From the NCBI GenBank assembly GCA_039881045.1, contig JAYWVB010000063.1, positions 62,001-126,000 on the forward strand: DNA of 64,000 nt, written 5' to 3'. Position numbers and translations under genes: made by a program. Origin of the DNA: Chaetomium olivaceum. Lineage: Eukaryota; Ascomycota; Sordariomycetes; Sordariales; Chaetomiaceae. Within the stretch, counting starts at the first letter, position 1. Every line of letters begins with the position of its first letter. The notes beneath the pieces were generated by a model. The model had not been told where the DNA came from, did not search any database, and was given only the letters and a program-made list of their open reading frames with translations. Of this stretch, positions 11,380 through 20,513 are shown in pieces.

Positions 11380-12177
11380 CCAGGGCCCGCAGAGCCCCAC
11401 GCCCACTGAACTAGCCGCTAGTGTAGTGGCCCAGTGGGTTAACTACAAATGGAAGATCGGGGGAAGGATAGGGGGTCGAATACCAAGGAGGTGGTCGAAC
11501 TGGCCTGGCAGGCCCGGTGGGAACAACAGAGAGCTAGTCAACAAAGTACTACTCGACAGAGGGTATTAAACAGGAGGATAGCCGACGAAGACCCCCCAGC
11601 CCTCTTATTTACCGGCAAAGCTCTGATGAGACACGAAGGTCTTACAAAGGCGCAGAGCTCCCTCCTTTCCCAGGCCCGTATCGGGGATATAGGCCTCCGG
11701 GACTACCTGTTCAGGGTGAAAGTCCCGGAGGTCTGTACCCCCTATTGCGAGTGCGGGAGAGACAGGGAGACAGTGGAGCACTTGGTGGTTTGGTGCCCCG
11801 ACCCGCCGTTACAAAGGCCGTGGGACGGCAGAGAGATTCGGTCACATCGGGACCTACAAACCGTATTACGGGGAGTAGGTGCCCGGAGCAGAAGATTTGT
11901 TAGGAAGGTCCTTGGCTGGCTGATGGACTCTGGCCGGCTACTGGAGTATAGCCTAGCCAGAAGGCTGGAGCTAGAAACAGTGGATGGGGAGGGCTAGAGG
12001 GCACGGAGGCCGGCAAAGGGCCTCCTTTCTTTTGCAGTATGACGGATTCATAGATTGTTGTCTCAAAGTGGTAGACAGAGGTTTTTATATCCGGCCTATA
12101 CGGTACGGTTCCCTTTGTAAATAGCAGTAGAAGGACCGGCGCGCCCCAGGGCATATCGGTGTAGGAAATAATAATAA
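11380..12177 (+). mobile_element. 5'-truncated Tad-like non-LTR retrotransposon
   Basis: A LINE fragment of about 800 bp, consisting of the last coding segment and the 3' UTR. The encoded C-terminus has the signature of Tad1-clade polyproteins: LFTGKALMRHEGLTKAQSS, QARIGDIGLRDYLFRVKVP and a CCHC-type knuckle CECGRDRETVEHLVVWC. The 3' end is an A/T-rich tail with AATAATAATAA. A perfect 14-bp target-site duplication (11366-11379 and 12178-12191) brackets it, as expected for target-primed reverse transcription with 5' truncation. The perfect duplication points to a recent insertion, so an active full-length copy probably exists elsewhere in the genome. Confidence 0.85.
11381..11997 (+). pseudogene. 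LINE polyprotein C-terminus fragment
   Basis: The open frame 11449-11997 encodes the RNase-H-distal, zinc-knuckle end of the Tad-like polyprotein and stops at TAG 11995-11997. Upstream, TELAASVVAQWVNYKW in another frame (about 11400-11450) looks like the preceding part, implying one indel near 11450. There is no reverse transcriptase or endonuclease domain; the fragment cannot mobilise itself. Confidence 0.75.
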
Positions 12178-12191
12178 TATTATCAAGTACT
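12178..12191. repeat. 3' target-site duplication (TATTATCAAGTACT)
   Basis: Exact second copy of the 14-mer at 11366-11379, directly after the AATAATAATAA tail of the LINE. Confidence 0.85.
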
Positions 12192-12808
12192 TCATACCAG
12201 TGCAAAAGAATTGAAGATTAAGTTCAGCTTGGAGATTTGTACATACTGCCAAAATTCAAGGGGGTGGTTTAGAGATCCATGAGAGATCCAAACAAGTTTG
12301 GTTATCTCTTTTAGCTAGGTAGATACAACTTGCAAGCATACAAGGTTGTTTCTAATAGCTGATTGGTAGTGTACCTAGGCGTTAGGTCAATGCTGAGTGC
12401 CGATATGGAAGGGAAAGGTAATCAGTCCAGGTACTACATTAGGTACTGATCGAACAAACATTACATGATGCCAATAACTTAACAAGGCTCATAACACTAG
12501 ACCAGCTAGGTTATCTATTCATTTGCTCTACCTACAAGACAGTAATATAGTGCCTGCCTATACCAATACCGTCTCCATCTACCAGAACTCCTTGAACCGG
12601 CCTCCAACCAGCAGAGGCGGCTCATGCTAACAAGGCAAATAAGATCGCAATATGGCAGAGTCCAGCTCCACCCCCCAAAACCAAACAGCACCCATATTAC
12701 CCCCCTTCTCTTATCAACGCATGGCATGGTCTAAGATAGATATCCTAGCAGAGCAGAGAATGCGAAAACAAGGCCAGGAAGGATCCATGGAACGACCCGG
12801 CACAATCC
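12192..12808. other. Intergenic, no gene seen
   Basis: AT-rich spacer between the LINE and the next minus-strand gene, with motifs such as GTACCTAGG and TTAGGTACTG. No coding sequence recognised. Confidence 0.5.
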
Positions 12809-13627
12809 TTAACGGCGCCTCGAGCTGGAGGCCTTGGGCTCGGAACTGCTGCTGGAGCTAGCCGTAGGGCGGCCGCTGCTGGAGCTAGCCGTAGGGCGGC
12901 CGCTGCTGGAGCTAGCCGTAGGGCGGCCGCTGCTGGAGCTAGCCGTAGGGCGGCCGCTGCTGGAACTAGCCGTAGGGCGGCCGCTGCTGGAACTAGCCGT
13001 AGGGCGGCCGCTGCTGGACGCACTCCGTTTGGAGGCGTTGGAGGGGCTGTGAGAGCCCGAGTCGGGGATGTCAGCGATGACGTCGTGGAACTCGACAAGG
13101 ACCCTGCCTCCGGGGCTCGCCGTCGCCACCATGGTGCCGTAGGGAACGTCGTCGAGGACGCGGTCGTTGTCGCGGTAGAAGACCTGGGCGCCCATGCGCA
13201 GGTGGTCAATGCATAGCTGTTTGGCGCGGTCGTTGGCGTGCTGGAGGAGTTGTCTCATGTCGGTCCTCCACCGCTGGACCTCGGCCGCCGGCACCTGGTC
13301 CGGGTGGCAGCGGCGCTGGCTGGCAATGCTGTTCCGGATCTCTTGGTCGGAGATCCGGCCGGGCCCGTTGTCGTTCCGGTCGGCGCGCGGGCAGCTCATG
13401 CAGATACCCCTTAGGTCCATGCGTGAGTTCCGCACAGCATCGACGAAATCGCGGCCGATGACGTCTTCGACCCTGCCGGTCGAGACATGGGCCATGACCT
13501 TGTTGGTACGGCCTTGGGCTATCGGCAGTCCGTACGCAACGATGCCGATACATGTGTCGAGGCCCTCGGTCCGGATGTTTGAGCCGTAGCTAGCCGGCAG
13601 GCATTGGTTCATTCCAACGGTGGGCAT
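12809..13627 (-). CDS. Unknown protein with Cys...His motif and Ser-rich repeat tail
   Basis: 272 aa from ATG 13627 (MPTVGMNQCLPASYGSN). I do not recognise a named family. The N-terminal half has LDTCIGIVAYGLPIAQG followed by NKVMAHVSTGR. A Cys at a T-C-[IV]-G turn and a His in an M-[AN]-H strand recall the Cys-His arrangement of CheD-type deamidases, so a related thiol-hydrolase fold is possible (inference only). The middle holds FVDAVRNSRMDLRGICMSC and a helical ISDQEIRNSIASQRRC, then a strand-rich part GAQVFYRDNDRVLDD and GGRVLVEFHDVIADI. The C-terminus consists of about six SSSGRPTAS nonapeptides from a 27-bp minisatellite and ends in SSRRR. No signal peptide or membrane segment. The frame is intact. 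The long consistent frame with codon-like composition supports expression. Confidence 0.6.
   Translation of the reverse strand: MPTVGMNQCLPASYGSNIRTEGLDTCIGIVAYGLPIAQGRTNKVMAHVSTGRVEDVIGRDFVDAVRNSRMDLRGICMSCPRADRNDNGPGRISDQEIRNSIASQRRCHPDQVPAAEVQRWRTDMRQLLQHANDRAKQLCIDHLRMGAQVFYRDNDRVLDDVPYGTMVATASPGGRVLVEFHDVIADIPDSGSHSPSNASKRSASSSGRPTASSSSGRPTASSSSGRPTASSSSGRPTASSSSGRPTASSSSGRPTASSSSSSEPKASSSRRR
12848..13009. repeat. 27-bp minisatellite, six copies
   Basis: Six head-to-tail 27-bp units (starts at 12848, 12875, 12902, 12929, 12956, 12983) plus a partial seventh. Four are identical; the two at the right share one G-to-A change. Each unit keeps the frame and encodes nine residues of the Ser-rich tail. 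Near-identity implies recent expansion or homogenisation. Confidence 0.9.
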
Positions 13628-14558
13628 GACGGGCAACTGGGAGAAGGTCGACGAGAATATAACAAGTAAAGCAAAAAACAGGGTCAGTGGGCGGAGCGCT
13701 GATGGATGGTTTCTGTGAGAAGGTCCGAAGCTGTGTGGTTTGTGTCTGTCCGAATCAAAAATACCCGACGGTGCTCTCCCCTTATATCCTCATGGTGACG
13801 AAGGGGACTTCTGATTTGGTCCCTTTTGGCCTTCGACACGCGGACGTATCCCTCGGCCTTTACGTGACGAAACAAACCAATTTCAAGGCCGTGGCGGTTT
13901 CAAGAGCCATGGCCGGAAGCTTCAGGATGGGCCGCCGTAGGTGTGGAAGGCGTGGATGTGATCGGTGCCACGGCGGGGTTTCGAATCTTTGAATGGAACA
14001 AGACCAACACGCTTTGAGGGTAGGGGCTTGTGTTGGGTTTGGGTCTCAGTACGTCCTCCGGCCAGAAGTGAGTCGGCTCTGGGCTACGCATGGGTTTGGG
14101 CCGAGCTGTGTCCCTGGGCTCGATCCCAGATTCCCAACAGCCGACTCTCAACTTTGGGTCGGTAGGATCCATGTGTCGGATGTGCCATCGATCCACCGGC
14201 TGGGACTTTCAAAGACTCGCACCATGCGCAATTTGGCCCCCAACCGGGTATTTTGGGGGCTACCAAACAACAGAAGTTCTCTGCGTGTGCGGTACCCATA
14301 TTCTAGGGTTCCTCTCTCGACCAGATCAAGGTTTCTTTACTTCTCTTTCCCACTGAGTCCACTGCGTGATTTGCTTCAACTCACTGTCGACTATGATGAA
14401 TAAAGATAGATCATATAGTTATTACAGTACCTATGAATCATGTCCGGGGTCGATCCTGAGCATATGGGGCCAGGCTTGTGATGACTGATGATGTACTGAG
14501 GTACTCAGGATGCTTTGGGGGCGAGATTACCACACTCACCTCTGGCCGGCGCGGTTGA

Positions 14559-14596
14559 CCACACACACGGACATCATCCACACACACGGACATCAT
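14559..14596. repeat. Tandem 19-mer, two copies
   Basis: CCACACACACGGACATCAT occurs twice in direct succession (14559-14577, 14578-14596) without a mismatch. Confidence 0.9.
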
Positions 14597-14977
14597 GTGG
14601 CAGACAACTCGATTGGTGAGAGGAAGGCGAAGTGTGGTCAGGTCCCCGGTTTCAGTCCTGCTGCTTTTTGCACGGCGATCTTGAAGGACCGTGTCAAGCT
14701 AAAATAATTGTACAAATCCCAGTTTTTGTTTGATTCGTACGTGGTGATTTCCATGATTCCATCCCGGGGAACGGCACCTGACAAGGTAAGGTCCAGGTAG
14801 TCGGCTTTGTGTATGGTTGGTAAGGTACTGTATGAATCACACGGATGGGAAAATGATGGAATCGCAATGCGCTCCCGTGGTTGGATACTGTTTTTCCCCC
14901 CTAATTCGCTAGCTGATTAATAATACCACAGCAATCGGATCAGTGGTGATCCGGATCATCAAAGTTGAGATGCTGTA

Positions 14978-14995
14978 TGTACCTAGCTAGGTACA
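14978..14995. repeat. 18-bp perfect palindrome TGTACCTAGCTAGGTACA
   Basis: The sequence equals its reverse complement over 18 bases. It is the tightest example of the TACC/GGTA motif seen in many spacers of the window. It lies about 320 bp before the 2EXR start; a binding site is possible but unproven. Confidence 0.7.
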
Positions 14996-15315
14996 GTATG
15001 TATGTACTGTAAGGTACCTCAAAGTTCAAACTTAAGACTTGCAATCTGCAGTGCATGTTGCGCGCCAAGCCTTTGGTGCTGTCCTGTACTGTACTGTAAC
15101 ACAGAAAGGACCCAGAACCTGGGCGACTCGGTCCCGAACCGTCATCCCAGGTCCATCCTATTCCTTCATGCAAATAAATGCAACGCAGGGTGGCACGGAT
15201 AAAAAAGCAGGTCGCCCAGAAGCTCCTTCCTTTACATACACTTAGCTGGGTAGGGACCTTCTTCGTCCTCCTTATTTTTAGCACCAACCTTTCAGTTTCA
15301 ATTTTCAACTCGGCC

Positions 15316-16819
15316 ATGGACCAGACGATCACGAAAACCACAAGTGAGGAAAATCCTCCATCTCCCAGCTACGCCCTCTTCAACGACGTGCATTTCCGCC
15401 GTCAACCATCGCATTCCCCGGTTCCGACTGATATTACCGATTCTAGTAATATCACTAGTTATACTCCTACCATCGCCACATGGCCGTCATTTTCCCGGCT
15501 CCCTGCCGAACTGCGCCTGTATACCTGGCTGTCATGCCTCCGCCGCCACCGACTGATCGAGGTGGACGTCTGCGCCGCCGACCATGAAGACGACACAACC
15601 TACCCGGGTGACCATGTCTCTTCATCTCGGTACTACACCGACCGCAACCATCGAGGCAAGATCGTGAGCGGCCGGGGCTATACTTTGAACATCAGGGGCG
15701 GCGGGTCCTACGCTGCATCCCTCAGCCCGCTTCTTTGGGTCAACAGCGAGGCGAGACGGGCCGCACTTAACTTTTACCAGATACACCTGCCCTTCCCTGG
15801 CTTGCGCGAGGAACGAGTGCTGTATCTAAACCCGGCGTATGACGTTGTCTATGTCCGGCCACGGCTACCCAAAATGATGAGTTTCGACCCCAGTCCCAAT
15901 ATTAGCACTCTACTAGCCGACTTTCTCCACGATGTTAAGGCATACGACTACAAGGATCAAGGGTATGCCCGTTCATGTTCACTTTGCTTGATATAATGTT
16001 AGTATCTGTTTGACTGAATCTGGACCACGACAGGGTCATCCACCTCGCGCTACACAGACACACTCTGGGAAGCTACGACGACGACGAGGAGTCCTTGGCA
16101 CCGGCGCTGCTCCACCCGGCCGCGGCAGCATCGTTCGCCGACATCCTCCGCCACAGGCTCCGCACCGTCTTCTGCGTCACCACACCCACTTCCGGTCGAG
16201 TTCGAGAGGTATGGGCGAATTTCCAGCAGCGAAATGGCACTATCACTTCGCCCACACGTTTCCCCTCCGTAGACGAGGCCATGGCACCGGTTCTTTCCAC
16301 TGGTTCGACACCGACCCGCGACCCGGCGTTGAGCTCGACCTCCGCCAGCTCCCGCTCCAAGACGACCCCCGCCCCCTCCCTCACCTTTGGGAGCGGTTAG
16401 AACACGCATTCGGTATGACACAAGAGCAGCGCGCGGCCCGAGACAGCCGTATTGGCGGCGACGGGTTCCGCTTTTACATCTGCCCTACCGTCCGCTGGCC
16501 CGGTCGACATCCCATGCATGACGCCAGCCCCCCGGTGGAGGAGGGGTCGAGGGAGGAACTGGCAAGGCACTTGCGCGCCGAGGCCCGACTGTGGCTCTCG
16601 GAGCGCGAGTTTATCTCACAAAGCAGTCCGGGACATTTGATGCCCAAACACGGCACCATGATCGACGCTAAAACCTTTGAGATGTTGGAGAAGGCACCGT
16701 CTCTGGCAATCGGGATGTGGCTTTTCCCCCCTGAAGCCTTCAAGCAACCTACCATTGTTCAACGGTTCTGTTTCAACGTTTCGGACGTCCGCCCGGGTCT
16801 GTTGCTGTTTGAAGTTTGA
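15316..16819 (+). pseudogene. 2EXR-domain protein with one frameshift
   Basis: Start ATG 15316 (MDQTITKTTSEENPPSP). The 2EXR motif FSRLPAELRLYTWLSCLRR begins near residue 60, followed by ASLSPLLWVNSEARRAALNF and YLNPAYDVVYVRPRLP, the order normal for this fungal family of unknown role. A 71-nt intron (15963-16033, GTATGC...GACAG) joins DYKDQG to VIHLALHRHTLGSYDD in frame, and RLRTVFCVTTPTSGRVRE follows. Between about 16205 and 16290 the similarity moves to another frame: FHWFDTDPRPGVELDLRQLP, PHLWERLEHAFGMTQEQR and GGDGFRFYICPTVRW, ending LLLFEV at 16819. I found no GT-AG intron that makes the switch, so a 1-nt indel is needed. It may be decay or a sequence error. The full-length product would be about 475 aa. 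Confidence 0.7.
15963..16033 (+). other. Intron of 2EXR gene
   Basis: Donor GTATGC, acceptor GACAG, branch TTGACTGAA, 71 nt, phase 2 with a GGG glycine rebuilt across the junction. Confidence 0.8.
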
Positions 16820-17247
16820 CGAAAAGGTGAGAGTGTTAGAGATTACTTAGGTAATTTATCCATCACCTCTGTCGTCAAATTCTTCCGTTTCTGTCCGCCG
16901 GTCTTGGCCAATTATTGGATGTCTGTTTATCTGCATGCAGATCCTCGGTTGGGAGTAAAGTGAACGGAAACCTGTTTTTTTTTTTTTTTGTCCCTGGGGT
17001 TCAACCAACACTCGGGGTTGCACTTGTCGTAAACGGTCAATAACAGCACGCGCACGCACTGAATCATTTGTTTTGAAGAAGGAAGGACGGCACTCAAGAG
17101 TCAGGACTGCCACTTCCTTTCCCATGATGCTTGGCACATGCTTCTGCAGTGTTGTTTTGTCGACGCCAAATTCTTCCATCCCTCTCTTCTCAAACTTCCC
17201 AACGCGCGAAACCATCAACCATCGCGATTTCGGCTAATACACCAACG
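16820..17247. other. Spacer with poly-T run
   Basis: Terminator/promoter spacer between two plus-strand genes. A run of about 13 T lies at about 16977-16989. No gene seen. Confidence 0.5.
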
Positions 17248-17328
17248 ATGGCTTCGCAAACCAGCTCCAACTCGCCACAAGAGCCGGCAGTACCTGCATC
17301 TCCCGAGGATGATTGCCGCGTTGAGCTG

Positions 17329-17405
17329 GTATTTCGCCTTTCTCTTTCCCCTTCTCGATTCCGTGTGTACGAAAGGTTCTTAACTCACACTCTCCTCCAC
17401 CACAG
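17329..17405 (+). other. Intron 1 of PD-(D/E)XK-like/coiled-coil gene
   Basis: GTATTT...CCACAG, 77 nt, phase 0, joining RVEL to VWLENSTVGTIVDYI. Confidence 0.75.
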
Positions 17406-18145
17406 GTTTGGCTCGAAAATTCCACTGTTGGTACGATCGTGGACTACATCGTCGAGGCTCGTCACAGCGGTACCGAATCGATCATCAGCTTCCATCACGA
17501 GGCGAGCCAGGTACATGATCTTGCTAAACAGCTGAATGCCAGGCTGCTTGACCTCGGCAAACGGGTGATCCGCCGTTTTGAATACGATTACAAATCCGAG
17601 ACGGCAGACATCCATGTTATGGACGAATCCCCGATCCATTACCATGTCAAGATGAGGCTCCGCCGCCGCATCAAGGCCTGTCTTACAAGGTCGCTTGTCG
17701 ATGTGGATGCCACAATCCGCCAGTTGATACGCTCCATCGAAGAATGTGGCATAATCCCCATCAAATACGAGGACAAACTCTTCAGGCAGGCCGATATTGC
17801 ATTCGGCCAGATTGGCGCCCTGCCGTCTCTGGTATGCGAGGTCTCGTAGAACGAACCCCGCCAATACGTGGAGAGCAAGGCGCGCCAATACATCGATTCC
17901 TCGGACGGCAAGATCCGAGCCGTTCTTCTACTCGATTTTCAGTATCCCGGTATGAAAAAGGCGTGGGTAAGCTTTTTGGTCGCCGATCGCTGGATTCAGC
18001 GTCATGAGGTCTACCACGACGACAATCTCGACGCGCAGCCCGTCGGCCAGGTCGGGCTCTATCTCTCCGACTTTGTGGACGCCGCTGGTTTGCCCCCTGC
18101 CTACTGTCGCCCCTTGGCCGATGAGCTGACGGATGGAACTACGAG

Positions 18146-18204
18146 GTTTGCCGTCCTTCAGTTGTCTGAGACGACGTGACAAAGTCTGACACTCTTTACG
18201 CTAG
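18146..18204 (+). other. Intron 2 of PD-(D/E)XK-like/coiled-coil gene
   Basis: GTTTGC...GCTAG, 59 nt, phase 2, with branch TCTGACAC; rebuilds an Arg codon and joins DGTTR to TPTFVLTYKW. Confidence 0.65.
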
Positions 18205-18760
18205 AACACCTACCTTCGTCCTGACATACAAGTGGCTGAGGGCCGTCTTTCGCGCGGCTCGCCATCTGCACAAACCGACCGAGTTCGCCATGGAGGCTGG
18301 CGATGAGGACACCACATTTGAAGATGCGGCTAGCCGTCTTGCGGAAGCAGAGCGTCGGGTGGCTCAAAAGGAGCAGCGGGTGGTTGAAAAGAAGCGTCGC
18401 AAAGCTGAATTAAAGAGTCGTCAGACTGAAAAGGAGTGTCAAGAGGCCAAACTACAGCGGGAAGCGGTGGAAGCACAGCAGAATGTGCTTGTAGCGCAGC
18501 GGAATTCGATTGTGGCAGAGAGAAATTTGCTCCAGGCAGAACGGAATGAGGTCCAGGCAGAGCGGAATCTGCTTCAGGCGGAGCGAAATCTGTTTGAAGC
18601 AAATCGAGATCTGGCTAGGTGGGATATTGCGTATGCGTACATTTGTATGGCATTTGGGTTCGGCGCGTTGGCCATTGGCGTCTCGCCGACGGTGTGGGTG
18701 CTGGTACCCGGGCTGCTACTTTATGCGCTGGTCGTCTCGCTCTCCCTGTATATCCGTTGA

Positions 18761-20513
18761 GCTGGAGCAGCGTGTGGCTGTTGAGTATTTGAGTTAGAAC
18801 GGCGTCTGGCTGAAGATGCCCATGATCACGAGTAGCATTCTGCGAGGAGTCGGTAGCCAAGATGGAGCTCATTGATTTAGCCGACAGACAGCCCTGCGAG
18901 GACTGTCATGACGTTGCGGGTGTGATGCAAGGGATAAGCTCAACGTCCACTTATCCCCTCCGAGCAACCAGCCAAAGAACTTTCCCACGAACCATGACGG
19001 ATGAGTCCACGGCGAGGGACTGTTACAATCCCTAAGATTCTTGGCGAGCTGCCCCTATTTCAGATGCTTCAAACCCAAGCCGGGCTCAACATGGAAGAAC
19101 AGGGAGGTCGCGGAGAGGTGTTAGTGACAAAAAGGGGAAGTTATGTGTCGCCATGTGGGGAAAAACCGGTTCCCTGGTGTCAATACTGCGTATCCGATCA
19201 TCGGGTTAGATCGACGCAGTGCGGAAGCTCCCGTAATGTCAACCTGAACCGGGGCAAGATCATGGTAGGATCACGATCGTCGGAAGGCTCATGGAGGCGG
19301 TCAGTGCGAAGGAGGTTCATACCGAGCTAGGGAGTCAAGTCCGGAACGAGCTCCGCTTTACTCGTCTGGGGGGGACGTTTTGGTACCGGGTAAAGTTTTG
19401 CATCTACATAGATCATCCCCAGATGCTCGGGTAAAATATAAATGGCCGGCCACGTTACACGACGGAGGAGCCTAAAATGTAACATGAGGAGATATCTTGG
19501 CTTCTTTCACGGCCTCGGTTGCCCCTTGCACATGGGAAGGATATTCAAGATATCCCAACCTTCCCCAAATCAAGGGGCACCAGCAATTCAAATGATTGAC
19601 CACGGTGCTAGTTCTGGAGCTTTTCTTCTTCGAGTAAGGAGCATTTATTTACACACGAGATCGTTGTACAGTACACATTGTGAAACTAACACCTTTGGTG
19701 TTGATCACATAGCCGTATAACGCCCTCAGCGCAGCCCCTCGCGACGAGCTAGGTCATTTCGTAATACTGAAATCTGACTGTCAATTCGGGAAGGGAGGAA
19801 AGAAGAGAAGTTGTTCGGGATTCGGGACGGCAAGAGACAGAGTATCCTTCCCGCCATTGGTAGCGTTTCTTTCAATTCCAAACTCAGCTACACATTGATA
19901 GCTATCATAACCAGTCAGACCTTGCGGCCCATTGGCGGGATAGAAGATGCCGTAAACTGGTTGATGACCCTTATTCTGTAATACTAGTACCTGGATCTTT
20001 TTGGTGTAAACCCCTTAAACCAATATGGGAATTGGGACTCGAACGGTCGAATCTCGATCGCCGGTTTGCCTCGGCCGCAACTGTGGCTCTGCTCCGTAGT
20101 GGTGCGCTTCTCCTCACTCGCCTCTGAACTCAGGTTAATATGGGACCACAGTAAATGTAGGGAATGCGGGTTACATCCACATTCATTGATGGAAATAGTT
20201 GGTTTTGATTCCACCAATTGCCTGTCTATACAGATGGAGGCCCAGCAAATGATTTATCAAACACCAACCTTCATGGTATAATTACTGCCATACTGGTGTA
20301 TGATCTGGTGATAGTGATGTGTATCAAGCGGAAGCAACTTCAACAACCGAGGAGGTAGTGAGTGCCAACAGTCACTGAAGAGACACTCAAAGGCGCAAAG
20401 CTTTGGGAACGCTCATGGGCCTACGCGTATAAAGGTGACCTGGGACCAGCTCTATTAGCGAGATCCCAAGAAGAGGACAAGCCCAAGCGAATTGCAAGCC
20501 AGACCGTCTCACA
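18761..20513. other. Intergenic, no convincing gene
   Basis: A 1.75-kb spacer. A 109-codon frame at 19001-19330 has no recognisable similarity and was not called. The right end is the GH115 promoter, including a TATAAA-like GTATAAAGG near 20428. Confidence 0.5.

Larger units (their letters stand above)
13628..15315. other. Intergenic with small repeats
   Basis: About 1.7 kb without a recognisable gene. It contains a perfect tandem pair of a 19-mer (14559-14596) and an 18-bp palindrome (14978-14995). The right end should hold the promoter of the 2EXR gene. Confidence 0.5.
17248..18760 (+). pseudogene. Putative PD-(D/E)XK-like domain + coiled coil + membrane hairpin, one in-frame TAG
   Basis: Three exons: 17248-17328, 17406-18145 and 18205-18760, giving 458 codons with one TAG at 17847-17849. 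Exon 2 has FEYDYKSETADIHVMDESP, GALPSLVCEVS, the stop, then ESKARQYIDSSDGKIRAVLL and LDFQYPGMKKAWVSFLVADR. The pattern P-x-LV-x-EVS ... KA-x-x-YI ... IR-x-V-x-x-LD resembles Uma2/PD-(D/E)XK nuclease-like folds (E and K as candidate active-site residues); this is inference. Exon 3 continues with TPTFVLTYKWLRAVFRAARH, then a long charged coiled coil with 7-residue repeats of the LLQAERN type. It ends in two hydrophobic segments around ICMAFGFGALAIGV and WVLVPGLLLYALVVSL. The stop sits between the conserved parts and similarity continues unchanged after it. A CAG-to-TAG or TAC-to-TAG change, readthrough or a base-call error are all possible. The 59-nt intron 2 was chosen because it restores frame. 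Confidence 0.6.

Noticed and set aside
14100..14135. GGCTCGATCCCA resembling a tRNA T-loop
   Set aside because: No matching acceptor, D-arm or A box around it; same for a GGGTCGAATC at 36481.
17832..17879. A 48-nt intron (GTATGC...GCAAG) that would remove the TAG at 17847
   Set aside because: It keeps frame and has a good donor, but has no clear branch site and would delete the conserved-looking EVS...ESKA segment; I prefer a real in-frame stop. RNA data would decide.
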